Assembly (NCBI RefSeq): GCF_000971295.1
Contig: NZ_LANJ01000019.1
Coordinates: forward strand, 186,001-250,000
Length of the DNA stretch: 64,000 bases
Origin: Devosia epidermidihirudinis
GTDB lineage: Bacteria > Pseudomonadota > Alphaproteobacteria > Rhizobiales > Devosiaceae
Reading direction: 5' to 3'
Shown here: one piece after another, positions 1 through 8,776 of the stretch
Layout of the letters: each line of letters begins with the position of its first letter
Numbering within the stretch: position 1 is the first letter of the stretch
Notes under the pieces: model-generated
What the model was told of the DNA's origin: nothing
The model's database searches: none
Seen by the model: the letters and a program-made list of their open reading frames with translations, nothing else
Position numbers and translations under genes: made by a program

Positions 1-166
1 GACGACAAGGCAAGGCCAGTCAGTCGGCGTCGAGTGGGATACCGCATCGTCCCCCCAAAACATCACAATGTTTCAAGAGCAAGTGACGCTGCATGCCCTC
101 GGGTAAGACTATAATCCCAAATATTGAGGACACACAACCCAAGGGCGTTTTGGGGCTGGGGCGAAG

Positions 167-289
167 GATACCCCCACCTAGCCTCCCCCTGAAAAGAGGG
201 AGGAATACGTTCCGTGCTCGGGCACGATTTCACCCAATCCACCGGCAGGTCCCTCCCCCTATCAGGGGGAGGTTAGGAGGGGGTACTCC
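167..289. repeat. palindromic intergenic repeat, family A copy 1
   Basis: The left arm begins ATACCCCCACCTAGCCTCCC and the right arm ends GGTTAGGAGGGGGTACTCC, so the ends form an imperfect inverted repeat around a core of about 50 bases. Each arm also folds on itself (CCTCCCCCT against AGGGAGG). The same ends recur at 11906-12028, 15371-15491 and 15804-15922, with different cores. Confidence 0.85.
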
Positions 290-304
290 GATCCCTCAGC
301 ACAA

Positions 305-338
305 ACAAAAAGGCCACCCCGCTCACACGGGATGGCCT
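305..338 (-). terminator. rho-independent terminator of the quinoprotein gene
   Basis: Read on the minus strand, a 10-bp stem (AGGCCATCCC with GGGGTGGCCT, one G-U pair) with an 8-base loop is followed by TTTTTGTTTG. It lies 23 bases past the stop of the gene ending at 361. Confidence 0.85.
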
Positions 339-360
339 CAAGAGTGAACCCCAACGCGAC

Positions 361-1665
361 CTACGCCGCCGTCACCCGCCAGATCGCGTCACCCACGTCG
401 TCCACCGCGAGCAGTGCGCCGTCCTTGGCGATCGCTACGCCGACCGGGCGTCCATGCGAGTGCTTTTCGTCGGAGGCAAGGAAGCCGGTGAGAATGTCGA
501 CCGGGGTGCCGGTGGGCTTGCCGTTGACGAAGGGCACAAAGATGACCTTGTAGCCGCTGAGCTTGCTGCGGTTCCACGAGCCGTGCTGGCCGATGACCAT
601 ACCGGCGCTCAGTCCCGGCAATGTGCCCTCGGGCAACCAGCAGAGACCGAGCGATGCAGTGTGGCCGCCCAGCGCATAATCTGGCGCAATGGCGCGCGCG
701 ACCAGTGCCGTGTCCTGCGGCACGCGGTCATCCACCACGCCGCCCCAATAGCTATAGGGCCAGCCATAAAAGCCGCCATCCTGCACCGAGGTCAGGTAGT
801 CGGGTGGCGTCTCGTCGCCCAGGCCGTCGCGCTCGTTGACCACGGTCCAGAGCGAGCCTTTGCTCGGCTCCCAGGCCATGCCCACGGGATTGCGCAGGCC
901 GCCGGCAAAGATGCGGTTCTCGCCGGTCGTCAGATCGAGTTCATAAATGCAGGCGCGGCCTTCTTCGGCCTCCATGCCGTCATCACCAATATTGCTGAGC
1001 GAGCCGACCGCCACATAGAGCTTGCTGCCATCGGCGCTGGCGATGAGATTGCGCGTCCAGTGCCCGCCGGGCTTCATCGTCATCAGCGTCTTGCCAGCAG
1101 CGGTGATGCTGGTCTGGCCGGTCTCATAGGGATAGGCCACCACGCTATCGGTGTTGCCGATATAGAGCGTGCTGCCGACCAGGGCCATGCCGAAGGGCTG
1201 GCTGAGATCCTTCAAAAACACTTCGCGCACTTCCGGCACGCCATCGCCATCGGCGTCGCGCAGCAGGGTGATGCGGTTGGCGCTTGGGCGCGTGGCCCCT
1301 GCCCGGTTCATCACGCGGTTCATCGCGTAATCGCGGAACCCCTTCACATCGGCGGGGAGCGACGCAGACTCGGCCACCAGCACGTCACCATTGGGCAGAA
1401 CATAGGCCCAGCGCGGGTGCTTGAGGTTAAGTGCGAACGGCGTGACCTTGAGCCCGGCCTTCACACTTGGCTTCTCGCCCGGGCCCCAGCCCTTGGCGGT
1501 TGGCATCTTGAGCATGGGCACCGGGCCCTGCGATTTGGGCGCAGGAATGGCAGGCGAATTGCCCACAGCTTGCGCAAACGCGCCCACATGGCGGCCGCGA
1601 TAATAATACCAGGCTGCGGCGGCAAGCACTGCCACCCCGATAATCAGTGTAACGAGAACGGCCAC
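361..1665 (-). CDS. membrane-anchored PQQ-type sugar (sorbosone) dehydrogenase-like protein
   Basis: This 434-residue protein belongs to the L-sorbosone/glucose dehydrogenase beta-propeller family, quinoproteins that oxidise aldoses or sugar-derived aldehydes in the periplasm. The first 22 residues are a hydrophobic anchor followed by a basic YYYRGR stretch, so the propeller should face the periplasm while tethered to the inner membrane. Family hallmarks are visible: a DADGDGVPE calcium-type loop near residue 137, GGHWTRN near 200, GGLRNPVGMAWEP near 255 and GSWNRSKLSGY near 362. Translation starts at GTG with a purine-rich GGGGGAAAA just upstream. It stands alone, divergent from ychF. PQQ or another sugar-acting propeller cofactor is family knowledge; the actual substrate is unknown. 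Confidence 0.8.
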   Translation of the reverse strand: MAVLVTLIIGVAVLAAAAWYYYRGRHVGAFAQAVGNSPAIPAPKSQGPVPMLKMPTAKGWGPGEKPSVKAGLKVTPFALNLKHPRWAYVLPNGDVLVAESASLPADVKGFRDYAMNRVMNRAGATRPSANRITLLRDADGDGVPEVREVFLKDLSQPFGMALVGSTLYIGNTDSVVAYPYETGQTSITAAGKTLMTMKPGGHWTRNLIASADGSKLYVAVGSLSNIGDDGMEAEEGRACIYELDLTTGENRIFAGGLRNPVGMAWEPSKGSLWTVVNERDGLGDETPPDYLTSVQDGGFYGWPYSYWGGVVDDRVPQDTALVARAIAPDYALGGHTASLGLCWLPEGTLPGLSAGMVIGQHGSWNRSKLSGYKVIFVPFVNGKPTGTPVDILTGFLASDEKHSHGRPVGVAIAKDGALLAVDDVGDAIWRVTAA

Positions 1666-1812
1666 TTTTCCCCCAAAGGAAGTTCGAAAACTTGTCTAGT
1701 AATGGCTAATAGGTCGCATGGGCGTTGACCGCAAGGTGGCGATGCCCCGCCACGCATTGACTTCTCGGCCCATCTCACCGATGTCAGGGCCAACAGTTTT
1801 CCGGAGTTCCCC

Positions 1813-2910
1813 ATGGGTTTCAAGATGGGCATTGTCGGCCTGCCAAATGTGGGCAAGTCGACCCTTTTCAATGCGCTGACGCGCACCGCCGCAGCAGCAG
1901 CTGCCAATTTCCCGTTCTGCACCATCGAGCCCAATGTGGGCGATGTGCCGGTTCCGGACGCGCGTCTGGGCAAGCTGGCCGAGATTGGCAAGTCCGTGAA
2001 CGTGCTGCCCGCACGCATGAGCTTTGTCGATATCGCCGGTCTGGTGAAGGGCGCATCCAAGGGCGAAGGTCTGGGCAACCAGTTCCTCGCCAATATCCGC
2101 GAATGCGACGCCATCGCCTATGTGCTGCGCTGCTTTGAAGACGGCAACATCATCCACGTCGCCAACAAGGTCGACCCGCTCGCCGACGCCGAAGTCGTCG
2201 AAACCGAGCTGATGCTGGCCGATCTCGAAAGTCTTGAGAAGCGCCGCACCGGCGTGGAAAAGAAGGCCAAGGGCAATGACAAGGACGCCAAGCTCACGCT
2301 CGAGCTGATCGACCGTTCGCTCGTGCTGCTGCGCGAAGGCAAGTCCGCCCGCTTCGTCGAACGCTCAGCCGAAGAGGAAAAGGCGTTCCAGGAGCTCCAG
2401 CTCCTCACCTCCAAGCCCGTGCTCTATGTCTGCAACGTCGATGAAGGCTCCGCCGAAAACGGCAATGCGATGAGCAAGCTGGTCGAAGACTACGCGCACA
2501 AGAACGATGCTGGCGTGGTCATCATCTCGGCCGAGATCGAAAGCCAGCTGGCCCAGCTGCCCGACGCAGAACAGGCCGAATATCTGGAATCGCTTGGCCT
2601 CCACGAAGCTGGCCTCAACCGCCTGATCCGCGAAGCCTATACCCTCCTTGGCCTGCAGACCTATTTCACGGTCGGCCCCAAGGAAACCCGCGCCTGGACC
2701 ATCCACAAGGGCGACAAGGCCCCTGCCGCCGCTGGCGTCATCCACTCCGATTTCGAACGCGGCTTCATCCGCGCCCAGACCATCGGCTACGAGGACTTCG
2801 TGACCCTGGGTGGTGAAGTGGCCGCCAAGGAAGCCGGCAAAGCCCGCGACGAAGGCAAGGAATACGTCGTCAAAGACGGCGACGTAATGCTGTTCAAGTT
2901 TAATACTTAA
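1813..2910 (+). CDS. ychF: redox-regulated ATPase/GTPase YchF
   Basis: A full-length Obg-family P-loop NTPase (365 residues, the usual size) that binds ribosomes and hydrolyses ATP. The start MGFK...[12 protein letters not shown] matches the family N-terminus and carries the Walker A motif. [17 protein letters not shown] near residue 77 is the G3/switch region. The C-terminal TGS-like domain contains [16 protein letters not shown] and [12 protein letters not shown] coiled-coil insertion spans about residues 130-200. The gene is monocistronic, with its own hairpin overlapping the stop codon. Confidence 0.97.
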   Translation: MGFKMGIVGLPNVGKSTLFNALTRTAAAAAANFPFCTIEPNVGDVPVPDARLGKLAEIGKSVNVLPARMSFVDIAGLVKGASKGEGLGNQFLANIRECDAIAYVLRCFEDGNIIHVANKVDPLADAEVVETELMLADLESLEKRRTGVEKKAKGNDKDAKLTLELIDRSLVLLREGKSARFVERSAEEEKAFQELQLLTSKPVLYVCNVDEGSAENGNAMSKLVEDYAHKNDAGVVIISAEIESQLAQLPDAEQAEYLESLGLHEAGLNRLIREAYTLLGLQTYFTVGPKETRAWTIHKGDKAPAAAGVIHSDFERGFIRAQTIGYEDFVTLGGEVAAKEAGKARDEGKEYVVKDGDVMLFKFNT

Positions 2911-2962
2911 GACCGGCCGCTGCGCGGCGAAATCGCCCCAGTGGGGCGATTTCAGGTCTTAA
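2907..2962 (+). terminator. two-tier hairpin overlapping the ychF stop codon
   Basis: An inner perfect 11-bp stem, GAAATCGCCCC (2929-2939) with GGGGCGATTTC (2943-2953), is enclosed by an outer 8-bp match, TTAAGACC (2907-2914) with GGTCTTAA (2955-2962). The outer left arm includes the stop codon. There is no long U tract, so termination or 3'-end stabilisation is inferred. Confidence 0.6.
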
Positions 2963-3078
2963 GGCCATGAGAGCTACGCTCGAATGGCCCAGATGTGCCC
3001 CACCCACAATGTCATTCCGGCGCAGGCCGGGATGACCCAGTGCGAGCTTGCCGACGCGGCGCTAAACTTCCCCAAAAC

Positions 3079-3164
3079 CTCATGGTGAGCTTGTCGAACC
3101 ACGAGGTCGCGCGAGTGGAGCGCTCAACGCCACGCCCTCGTCCTTCGACAGGCTCAGGATGAGG
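3079..3164. repeat. REP-like repeat, family C copy 1
   Basis: An imperfect inverted repeat: CTCATGGTGAGCTTGTCGAA on the left, and on the right CCTTCGACAGGCTCAGGATGA. The same pair recurs at 18450-18530 with a different middle. The form (GAGCTTGTCGAACC / CTTCGACAGGCTCAGG) is one commonly met between genes in alphaproteobacteria. Confidence 0.8.
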
Positions 3165-3208
3165 TCTGCTGGGTACCCGTTGCGGGCAACCCTTGCCCCC
3201 ACCCACAG

Positions 3209-3298
3209 ATCGTCACCCTCGGGCTTGACCCGAGGGCTCTTTGCTTGGGTCCCTAAAAACAATTGCAGTCCCCTCGGGTCAAGCCCGAGGGTGACGAT
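3209..3298. repeat. palindromic repeat, family B copy 1
   Basis: Perfect 28-base arms at 3209-3236 and 3271-3298 flank a 34-base centre. Each arm is itself palindromic around CCCTCGGGCTTGACCCGAGGG. Relatives lie at 15521-15604, 15681-15765 and 32011-32085, and a half copy near 23409. Confidence 0.9.
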
Positions 3299-3315
3299 CC
3301 GGTGATAGACTGCCC

Positions 3316-4239
3316 CTACCCCTCAATCGTATCCTTGCGCATCTGGCTCGGGGTCATGCCATAGGCGGCGCGGAAGTGTTCGTAGAACTGGGTTTGGGAC
3401 ACGAACCCGGATTGAAACGCCACGTTGGCGATCGACAGACTCCCGTCGAACAGCAGTGAACGCGCCCGGATCAACCGCATCCGCGTGACGAATTTCTGCA
3501 CCGAGATGTGCATCACCTTGGTGAAGAGGTTCGTCGCGTAGTTGGGGTGCAGTCCCACCACTTTGGCAATGCTGTCCGCGCTCAATGGGTCGGTGATGTT
3601 CTCCACGATATGACGCACCATGCGCACCACATAGCGCACCGGCGATCCCGTGCGCGTGCGCGTGCCCGTGTCCTCCACCCAGGCCGGCAACAACTCATCC
3701 CAACCGGTGATCGCCGCACGGCGGAACATCGTGCCGATCTCGGCGCGCGCGATATCGGTGCGCATGGCATTGCCGCTACGATAGTCCTGGTGCCAGCGCT
3801 CCAGCGTTTCGAGCCCCACACAATCCGGATTGAGCTGGATGACACCGCCGCCCATCAACGTCTCGGTCAAGCGCCCCAGCTGCGGCATTTCCAGAAATGC
3901 ATCCATCGGCAGATAGATATTGAGCTGGCGCCCGCCGATCGTGTCGGGGCTCAGCCCGATGGTCTGATGCGGAATGCCCGCCCAGAAGGCCACCAGCCGC
4001 CCCGCGCCAAGGATCACCGGGCCACCATCGAACATGTATTGCATGCTGCCCTGGGTCAGCCAGTTGAATTCGATATGGCCATGGCTGTGCGGTTGGCGCA
4101 TGATCTGGGGGGCAAAGGACCGGATACCGAAGCGCCCGAAGGCCTTGCCCGAGGAGTAAAAACTGCGATCCGGACGCGGGGTCGGACGCGGAGCTTTTTC
4201 GCGGACCGGCGGGATCGATCCCACAGTTTCATTGATCAT
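3316..4239 (-). CDS. AraC-family regulator of the alpha-galactoside transport operon (putative)
   Basis: The N-terminal part (about residues 45-175) has the cupin fold of AraC sugar sensors (MRQPHSHGHIEFNW motif). The C-terminal 100 residues carry two helix-turn-helix units, including IANVAFQSGFVSQTQFYEHF and the family end GMTPSQMRKD. I chose the ATG at 4239 (MINETV, 307 residues) because GGACGG lies about 10 bases upstream; ATG at 4284 and TTG at 4308 remain possible. It is transcribed away from the ABC operon starting at 4402, so local control of that operon by an alpha-galactoside is the natural inference. Confidence 0.85.
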   Translation of the reverse strand: MINETVGSIPPVREKAPRPTPRPDRSFYSSGKAFGRFGIRSFAPQIMRQPHSHGHIEFNWLTQGSMQYMFDGGPVILGAGRLVAFWAGIPHQTIGLSPDTIGGRQLNIYLPMDAFLEMPQLGRLTETLMGGGVIQLNPDCVGLETLERWHQDYRSGNAMRTDIARAEIGTMFRRAAITGWDELLPAWVEDTGTRTRTGSPVRYVVRMVRHIVENITDPLSADSIAKVVGLHPNYATNLFTKVMHISVQKFVTRMRLIRARSLLFDGSLSIANVAFQSGFVSQTQFYEHFRAAYGMTPSQMRKDTIEG

Positions 4240-4401
4240 ACTAATCCGTCCAAATCTTAGAAACCCGGAACAAGTCTCTAGCATTCCGGATTGCTTCGCC
4301 CATGGCAAGCGATACCATTTTAACCAAGCACGGAACCTGAAACCGGAAAGGGATGTCCGGTCGGCGGCAGCAAATGCCGTTCCGTTGCGAAGGGAGGATT
4401 T

Positions 4402-6498
4402 ATGAGAAAACTAAGGATTGCCCTTGGTGGGGCAGGATTGATGCTGGGCGTTTCGCTGATCTCAGCGCATGCCCAGACCATTACGCCCACCACGACCCCG
4501 CCCACGCCCGCCAAGTTCGACGCCCAGCAGACCCCGACCTTTGTCGGGATCAAGGACATTCTCGAATTCAAGGCGCTGCCCGAATATCACGAGCCCGAAT
4601 TTGTGAAGGCCTTCGTTGACGCCGGCAAGCTTCCGCCCGTCGCAGAGCGCCTGCCCAAGGAGCCAATGGTCTACAAGACCGGCAATATGCCCGACGGCGT
4701 CGGCACCTATGGCGACGTGATCCGCCACGTCATCGGCGGTCGCCCTGAAGGCTGGAACTACAGTGCCGGCCAGTCCCAGGGTTGGGGCGGCATCGACATC
4801 GGGCTGTCTGAATGTCTGACCCGCACCGGTCCTCTGTTCCAGGTCAAGGCCGAGGAACTCGAACCCCTGCCAAACCTGGCCAAGAGCTGGGAATGGTCCG
4901 AAGACGGCCACACCCTCACCATGCACCTGATCGAAGGCGCCAAGTGGTCTGACGGTGCGCCGTTCAACGCCGACGACCTGATGTTCTACTGGAACGACAT
5001 CCTGCTCGACCCACAGGTGACCCCGCTCAACGGCGCTTCGCCGGAGACCTTCGGCGTTGGCACCACGCTGGAACGCGTTGACGACTACACGGTCAAATGG
5101 ACCTTCAAGGAAGTCAAACCGACCCAGTATCTCTACGCCATGGCCTACGGCAATTTCTGCCCCGGCCCGAGCCATCTGCTCAAGGCAGAGCATCCAAAAT
5201 ACAAGGACGGCGCGACCTACGACCAGTTCAAGAACGCCTTCCCACCCGAATACCTGAACATGCCCACCATGGGCGGCTGGGCTCCGGTGGAATACCGCGC
5301 TGACGACATCGTCGTGATGCGCCGTAACCCCTATTACTGGAAGGTCGACGAAGCCGGCAATCAGCTGCCATACCTCGACGAAATGCAGTACCGCCTGTCC
5401 ACCTGGGCAGACCGTGACGTGCAGACCGTTGCCGGTTCGGCAGATCTTTCCAACCTGGAACAGCCAGAAGGCTTCGTTGAAGCCCTGCGCCGTTCGGCAG
5501 AGGAAACCGCTCCGGCCCGCCTCGCTTTCGGCGCCCGCACGATTTCCTACTCGATCTATCCAAACCTGTCCGGCAACGGCTGGGGTGAACCCGATGCTCG
5601 CGGCCAGGCCGTGCGCGAACTCAACCGTAACGAAGATTTCCGCAAGGCGATCAGCTACGGCCTGGATCGTGTCGCCCTTGGCGAAGCTCTGGTGAAGGGG
5701 CCATTCACGTCGCCTTACGCAGGCGGCCTGATGCCACCAACCAGCTACTATGATGATGCTTCGACCGTGTTCTACCCCTACTCCGAAGAGAGCGCCAAGG
5801 CGCTGCTCGAAAAGGCAGGGCTCAAGGACACCGACGGCAATGGCTTCGTCAACTTCCCTGCCGACGTGCTGGGTGGTGCTGACGTTGAAATCACGCTGCT
5901 GGCAAATACCGACTACCAGACCGACAAGAGCCTGGCAGAAGGCGTGATTGCTCAGATGGAACGTCTTGGCATTCGTGTCATCGCCCAGTTCCAGGCTGGC
6001 AACCAGCGCGATGCCAACGTTCTGGCTGGCAAGTTCGACTGGCAGCTGACGCGTAACGGCTCTGACCTGATCACTGTGGTGCAGAACACCCAGAACCTGG
6101 CCCCAACCGGCCCGCAGATCAGCCAGGCCCACCGCGCCGGTCCAGATGGTACGCAGGATCTGCTGCCGTTCGAACAGCAGATGGTCGATGCCGTCAACGC
6201 CTTCGTCGCCACGGCCGATCCGGCAGAGCGTATCGCGCTGATGAAGACCTACCAGCAGCTCACCACCGAGAACATCTACGCTATTGGTCTGACCCAGTAT
6301 CCCGGTGCTCTGATTATCAATAAGCGCTTCGCCAACGTGCCGGAGGGTACGCCAATCCTCCAGTTCAACTGGGCCGAAGACTCGCTGATCCGTGAACGCA
6401 TGTACGTACCGGCGGATAAGCAGTCGAGCAACGAACTGCACCCAGACACGCTGCCAGGCGCTCCCGGCAAGGGCAACGCCCCGATCAAGAGCAACTAA
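4402..6498 (+). CDS. family-5 (peptide-type) ABC substrate-binding protein, probably for alpha-galactosides
   Basis: A 698-residue periplasmic binding protein of the SBP_bac_5 family. Residues 1-25 form a Sec signal ending AHA. The typical middle region is present (NLAKSWEWSEDGHTLTMHL, then GAKWSDGAPFNADDLMFYW). It is about 100-150 residues longer than the usual DppA/OppA. It heads an operon with matching permeases, a double ATPase and a GH4 glycosidase, so although the family is called dipeptide-binding, a galactosyl oligosaccharide is the likelier cargo. An AGGGAGG Shine-Dalgarno precedes the ATG. A strong hairpin after the stop probably keeps its mRNA more abundant than that of the membrane subunits. 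Confidence 0.88.
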   Translation: MRKLRIALGGAGLMLGVSLISAHAQTITPTTTPPTPAKFDAQQTPTFVGIKDILEFKALPEYHEPEFVKAFVDAGKLPPVAERLPKEPMVYKTGNMPDGVGTYGDVIRHVIGGRPEGWNYSAGQSQGWGGIDIGLSECLTRTGPLFQVKAEELEPLPNLAKSWEWSEDGHTLTMHLIEGAKWSDGAPFNADDLMFYWNDILLDPQVTPLNGASPETFGVGTTLERVDDYTVKWTFKEVKPTQYLYAMAYGNFCPGPSHLLKAEHPKYKDGATYDQFKNAFPPEYLNMPTMGGWAPVEYRADDIVVMRRNPYYWKVDEAGNQLPYLDEMQYRLSTWADRDVQTVAGSADLSNLEQPEGFVEALRRSAEETAPARLAFGARTISYSIYPNLSGNGWGEPDARGQAVRELNRNEDFRKAISYGLDRVALGEALVKGPFTSPYAGGLMPPTSYYDDASTVFYPYSEESAKALLEKAGLKDTDGNGFVNFPADVLGGADVEITLLANTDYQTDKSLAEGVIAQMERLGIRVIAQFQAGNQRDANVLAGKFDWQLTRNGSDLITVVQNTQNLAPTGPQISQAHRAGPDGTQDLLPFEQQMVDAVNAFVATADPAERIALMKTYQQLTTENIYAIGLTQYPGALIINKRFANVPEGTPILQFNWAEDSLIRERMYVPADKQSSNELHPDTLPGAPGKGNAPIKSN

Positions 6499-6514
6499 GC
6501 ACGTCACGTCCGGC

Positions 6515-6532
6515 GGGGGGCTTCGGCCCCCC
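6515..6532 (+). terminator. intra-operon hairpin after the binding-protein gene
   Basis: A GGGGGGC / GCCCCCC stem closed by a TTCG tetraloop lies between the binding-protein stop and the first permease. The run after it is C-rich, so it is more likely a partial terminator or 3' stabiliser giving excess binding protein than an operon end. Confidence 0.7.
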
Positions 6533-6561
6533 ACCTTTCCCCCGAACTGCGAGCCGGCCCG

Positions 6562-7569
6562 ATGATCCGTTTCCTGCTATCGCGCATATTATCGGCGATA
6601 CCGATCCTTATACTTTTAAGTATTGTGACCTTCGCCATTATTCAGGCGCCTCCAGGCGACTACGGCGATTACATCCGCACAATGGCCATCAATCAGGGCG
6701 GCGCTTCGTTCGCAGCCGCCAACGCCCAGGCCGAGGCCTACCGGGCCGCCAATGGCCTCAATGACCCGCTTCCCCAGCAATACATCAACTGGCTCTGGGG
6801 CATCCTCACCCGCTTCGATTTCGGCCATTCGCTCTATTTCAACAAGCCTGTTGGCGCGGTTGTCGCCGAGCGCCTGCCCGCCACCATCATGCTCGCGCTG
6901 ACCTGCCATATCCTGGCATCGGCCCTTGGCATTGGCATGGGCATTGTCGCCGCCACCCGTCAGTATTCATGGGTCGACACGCTGTTTGGCTTCATCTCTT
7001 TCCTCGGCATGACCATCCCGCGCTTTCTGCTCGCCATCGTCATCATGTATGTCCTGGTGTTCCGCATGGGCGTTCAGGATGTGGGCAACTTCTTCTCGGC
7101 CCGCTATGGCGGCGCGCCGTGGAGCTGGGACAAGTTCGTCGATCTGGTCAAACACGTCTGGCCGGTCATCGCCATCGCCACCTTTGGCGGTCTCGCCTAC
7201 AACATGCGCGTCATGCGGGCCAATCTGCTCGACGTGCTGAACGCACAATATGTCGAAACCGCCCGCGCCAAGGGGCTCAGCCGTGGCGCCGTGGTGATGA
7301 AGCACGCCGTGCCGAATGCCCTGCACCCACTGATTGCCTATCAGGGCGTGGCACTGCCCTACATGCTGACCGGTGAAATCGAAGTCGCCATCGTCTTCGG
7401 CCTCGCCACCGTTGGCCCCGCCATTACCGGCTCCATGGCCGTCGGCGACGTCTGGGTCACCGCTACCTTCATGCTGGTGCTCGCCACCACGCTTATCATC
7501 GGCAACATCATCTCTGACGTGATGCTCGCCCTGGTTGATCCTCGTATTCGCCTGGGAGGTGCATCATGA
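6562..7569 (+). CDS. DppB/OppB-type ABC permease
   Basis: An inner-membrane subunit of 335 residues with six predicted helices. The first is at residues 9-28, before a long periplasmic loop typical of the DppB class. The cytoplasmic EAA loop, which contacts the ATPase, is visible as YVETARAKGLSRGAVVMKHA near residue 231. Its stop overlaps the next start (ATGA), indicating translational coupling. Confidence 0.9.
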   Translation: MIRFLLSRILSAIPILILLSIVTFAIIQAPPGDYGDYIRTMAINQGGASFAAANAQAEAYRAANGLNDPLPQQYINWLWGILTRFDFGHSLYFNKPVGAVVAERLPATIMLALTCHILASALGIGMGIVAATRQYSWVDTLFGFISFLGMTIPRFLLAIVIMYVLVFRMGVQDVGNFFSARYGGAPWSWDKFVDLVKHVWPVIAIATFGGLAYNMRVMRANLLDVLNAQYVETARAKGLSRGAVVMKHAVPNALHPLIAYQGVALPYMLTGEIEVAIVFGLATVGPAITGSMAVGDVWVTATFMLVLATTLIIGNIISDVMLALVDPRIRLGGAS

Positions 7570-8765
7570 GCCGCGACGGTATCGATAGCTCCATTCCCCT
7601 GCCCCCCGATGCAGGTGGACCCGCACCCACCCCTGCCACCGAGGCCCAGCACACTCAGCACGCTCCGGGCAGGATTGACCCGCGCTATGCCAATGGCGAA
7701 AGCTATCTGGCGCTGGTCTGGCGGCGTATGCGCAAATCCGTCATGGGCATGATCGGGCTGACGCTCGTCTCGCTGATGATCTTTGTCGCCATCTTCGCCG
7801 ATTTCTTTGCGCCGCTTGATCCCAAGCAGCCCTATATCGGCTTTGCGCCGCCCGACACGATCAGCTTTTTCCGGGCTGACGGCAGCTTTTCGCTGCTGCC
7901 AACGGTCTACCCGATCGCCGAAGGTGGCGACCTCGATCCGATCACCTTCCAGCCAATCGTTGGCCCGGACTATGAAAACCCGACCGATCTCGGCTTTTTC
8001 GTGAAGGGCTATAGCTACAATATTTTGTGGCTCATTCCGGCCGATATCCACTTCTTCGGCGCGCGTGACCCAGCCAAGACCTTCCACTTGCTCGGCACCG
8101 ACAAGTTCGGTCGCGATATCCTGTCGCGCGGTCTGGTGGGCGCACGTATCTCGCTGACCATCGCGCTGATCGTGACGCTGTTGACCACGGTCATCGGCAC
8201 GACGGTGGGCATTACCTCGGGCTATCTGGGCGGACGCTTTGACGCCTGGACGCAGAAGTTCGTCGAGTTCGTGCTGGCCTTCCCCCAATTGCCGCTCTAT
8301 CTCGCGCTGACCTCGCTGATCCCGATCACCGCCCCGTCCAATGTGTTCATCGCCTTCGTGATCGGCGTTATGGCGGTGCTGGGTTGGGCCCAGCTCAGCC
8401 GTGAAGTCCGCTCCAAGACGCTGTCGCTGTCGCGCATCGAATATGTACGCGCCGCCGTAGCCATCGGCTCGTCCGATGCGCGCATCATCGGTCGCCATAT
8501 CCTGCCAAACGTGCTCAGCCACATCATCGTCGCCGTCACCCTGTCGGTGCCGGCCGTGGTGCTGCTCGAAAGCTTCCTCGGCTTCCTCGGCTTTGCGGTG
8601 AAGCCACCGCTGATCTCCTGGGGCCTGATGCTGCAGGACACCGGCTCGTTCTCGGTCATCGGGTCTTATCCGTGGATCCTGAGCCCCGTGATTTTCGTGC
8701 TGATCACCGTCTTTGCGTTCAATGCGCTGGGCGACGGCCTGCGCGACGCTATCGATCCATATTGA
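7566..8765 (+). CDS. DppC/OppC-type ABC permease
   Basis: A 399-residue partner permease, longer than the usual 290-300. The extra length is a proline-rich cytoplasmic N-terminus and a periplasmic loop of about 90 residues between helix 1 and the core (residues 80-170). The EAA loop reads EYVRAAVAIGSSDARIIGRH near residue 294, followed by the ILPN signature of the class. It pairs with the upstream permease and the ATPase that starts 12 bases on. Confidence 0.9.
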   Translation: MSRDGIDSSIPLPPDAGGPAPTPATEAQHTQHAPGRIDPRYANGESYLALVWRRMRKSVMGMIGLTLVSLMIFVAIFADFFAPLDPKQPYIGFAPPDTISFFRADGSFSLLPTVYPIAEGGDLDPITFQPIVGPDYENPTDLGFFVKGYSYNILWLIPADIHFFGARDPAKTFHLLGTDKFGRDILSRGLVGARISLTIALIVTLLTTVIGTTVGITSGYLGGRFDAWTQKFVEFVLAFPQLPLYLALTSLIPITAPSNVFIAFVIGVMAVLGWAQLSREVRSKTLSLSRIEYVRAAVAIGSSDARIIGRHILPNVLSHIIVAVTLSVPAVVLLESFLGFLGFAVKPPLISWGLMLQDTGSFSVIGSYPWILSPVIFVLITVFAFNALGDGLRDAIDPY

Positions 8766-8776
8766 GGAGCGCCGCG

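Larger units (their letters stand above)
1..360. other. intergenic stretch with palindromic repeat and terminator
   Basis: No convincing gene is seen in these 360 bases. They hold one copy of the CCCCCACCTAGCCTCCCCCT palindrome (167-289) and the terminator of the following minus-strand gene. A short frame open from base 1 to a TAA at about 114 could be the 3' end of a gene lying to the left, but its residues show nothing recognisable. Confidence 0.5.
2963..3315. other. gene-free stretch filled by repeats
   Basis: Between ychF and the AraC regulator nothing looks coding. It contains a REP-like pair of arms at 3079-3164 and a long perfect palindrome at 3209-3298, annotated separately. Confidence 0.7.

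Noticed and set aside
4462..6534. 690-codon open frame on the minus strand across the binding-protein gene
   Set aside because: It is an antisense frame kept open by the GC-rich third positions of the true gene; its product has no fold-like pattern, while the plus frame has a signal peptide and family motifs.
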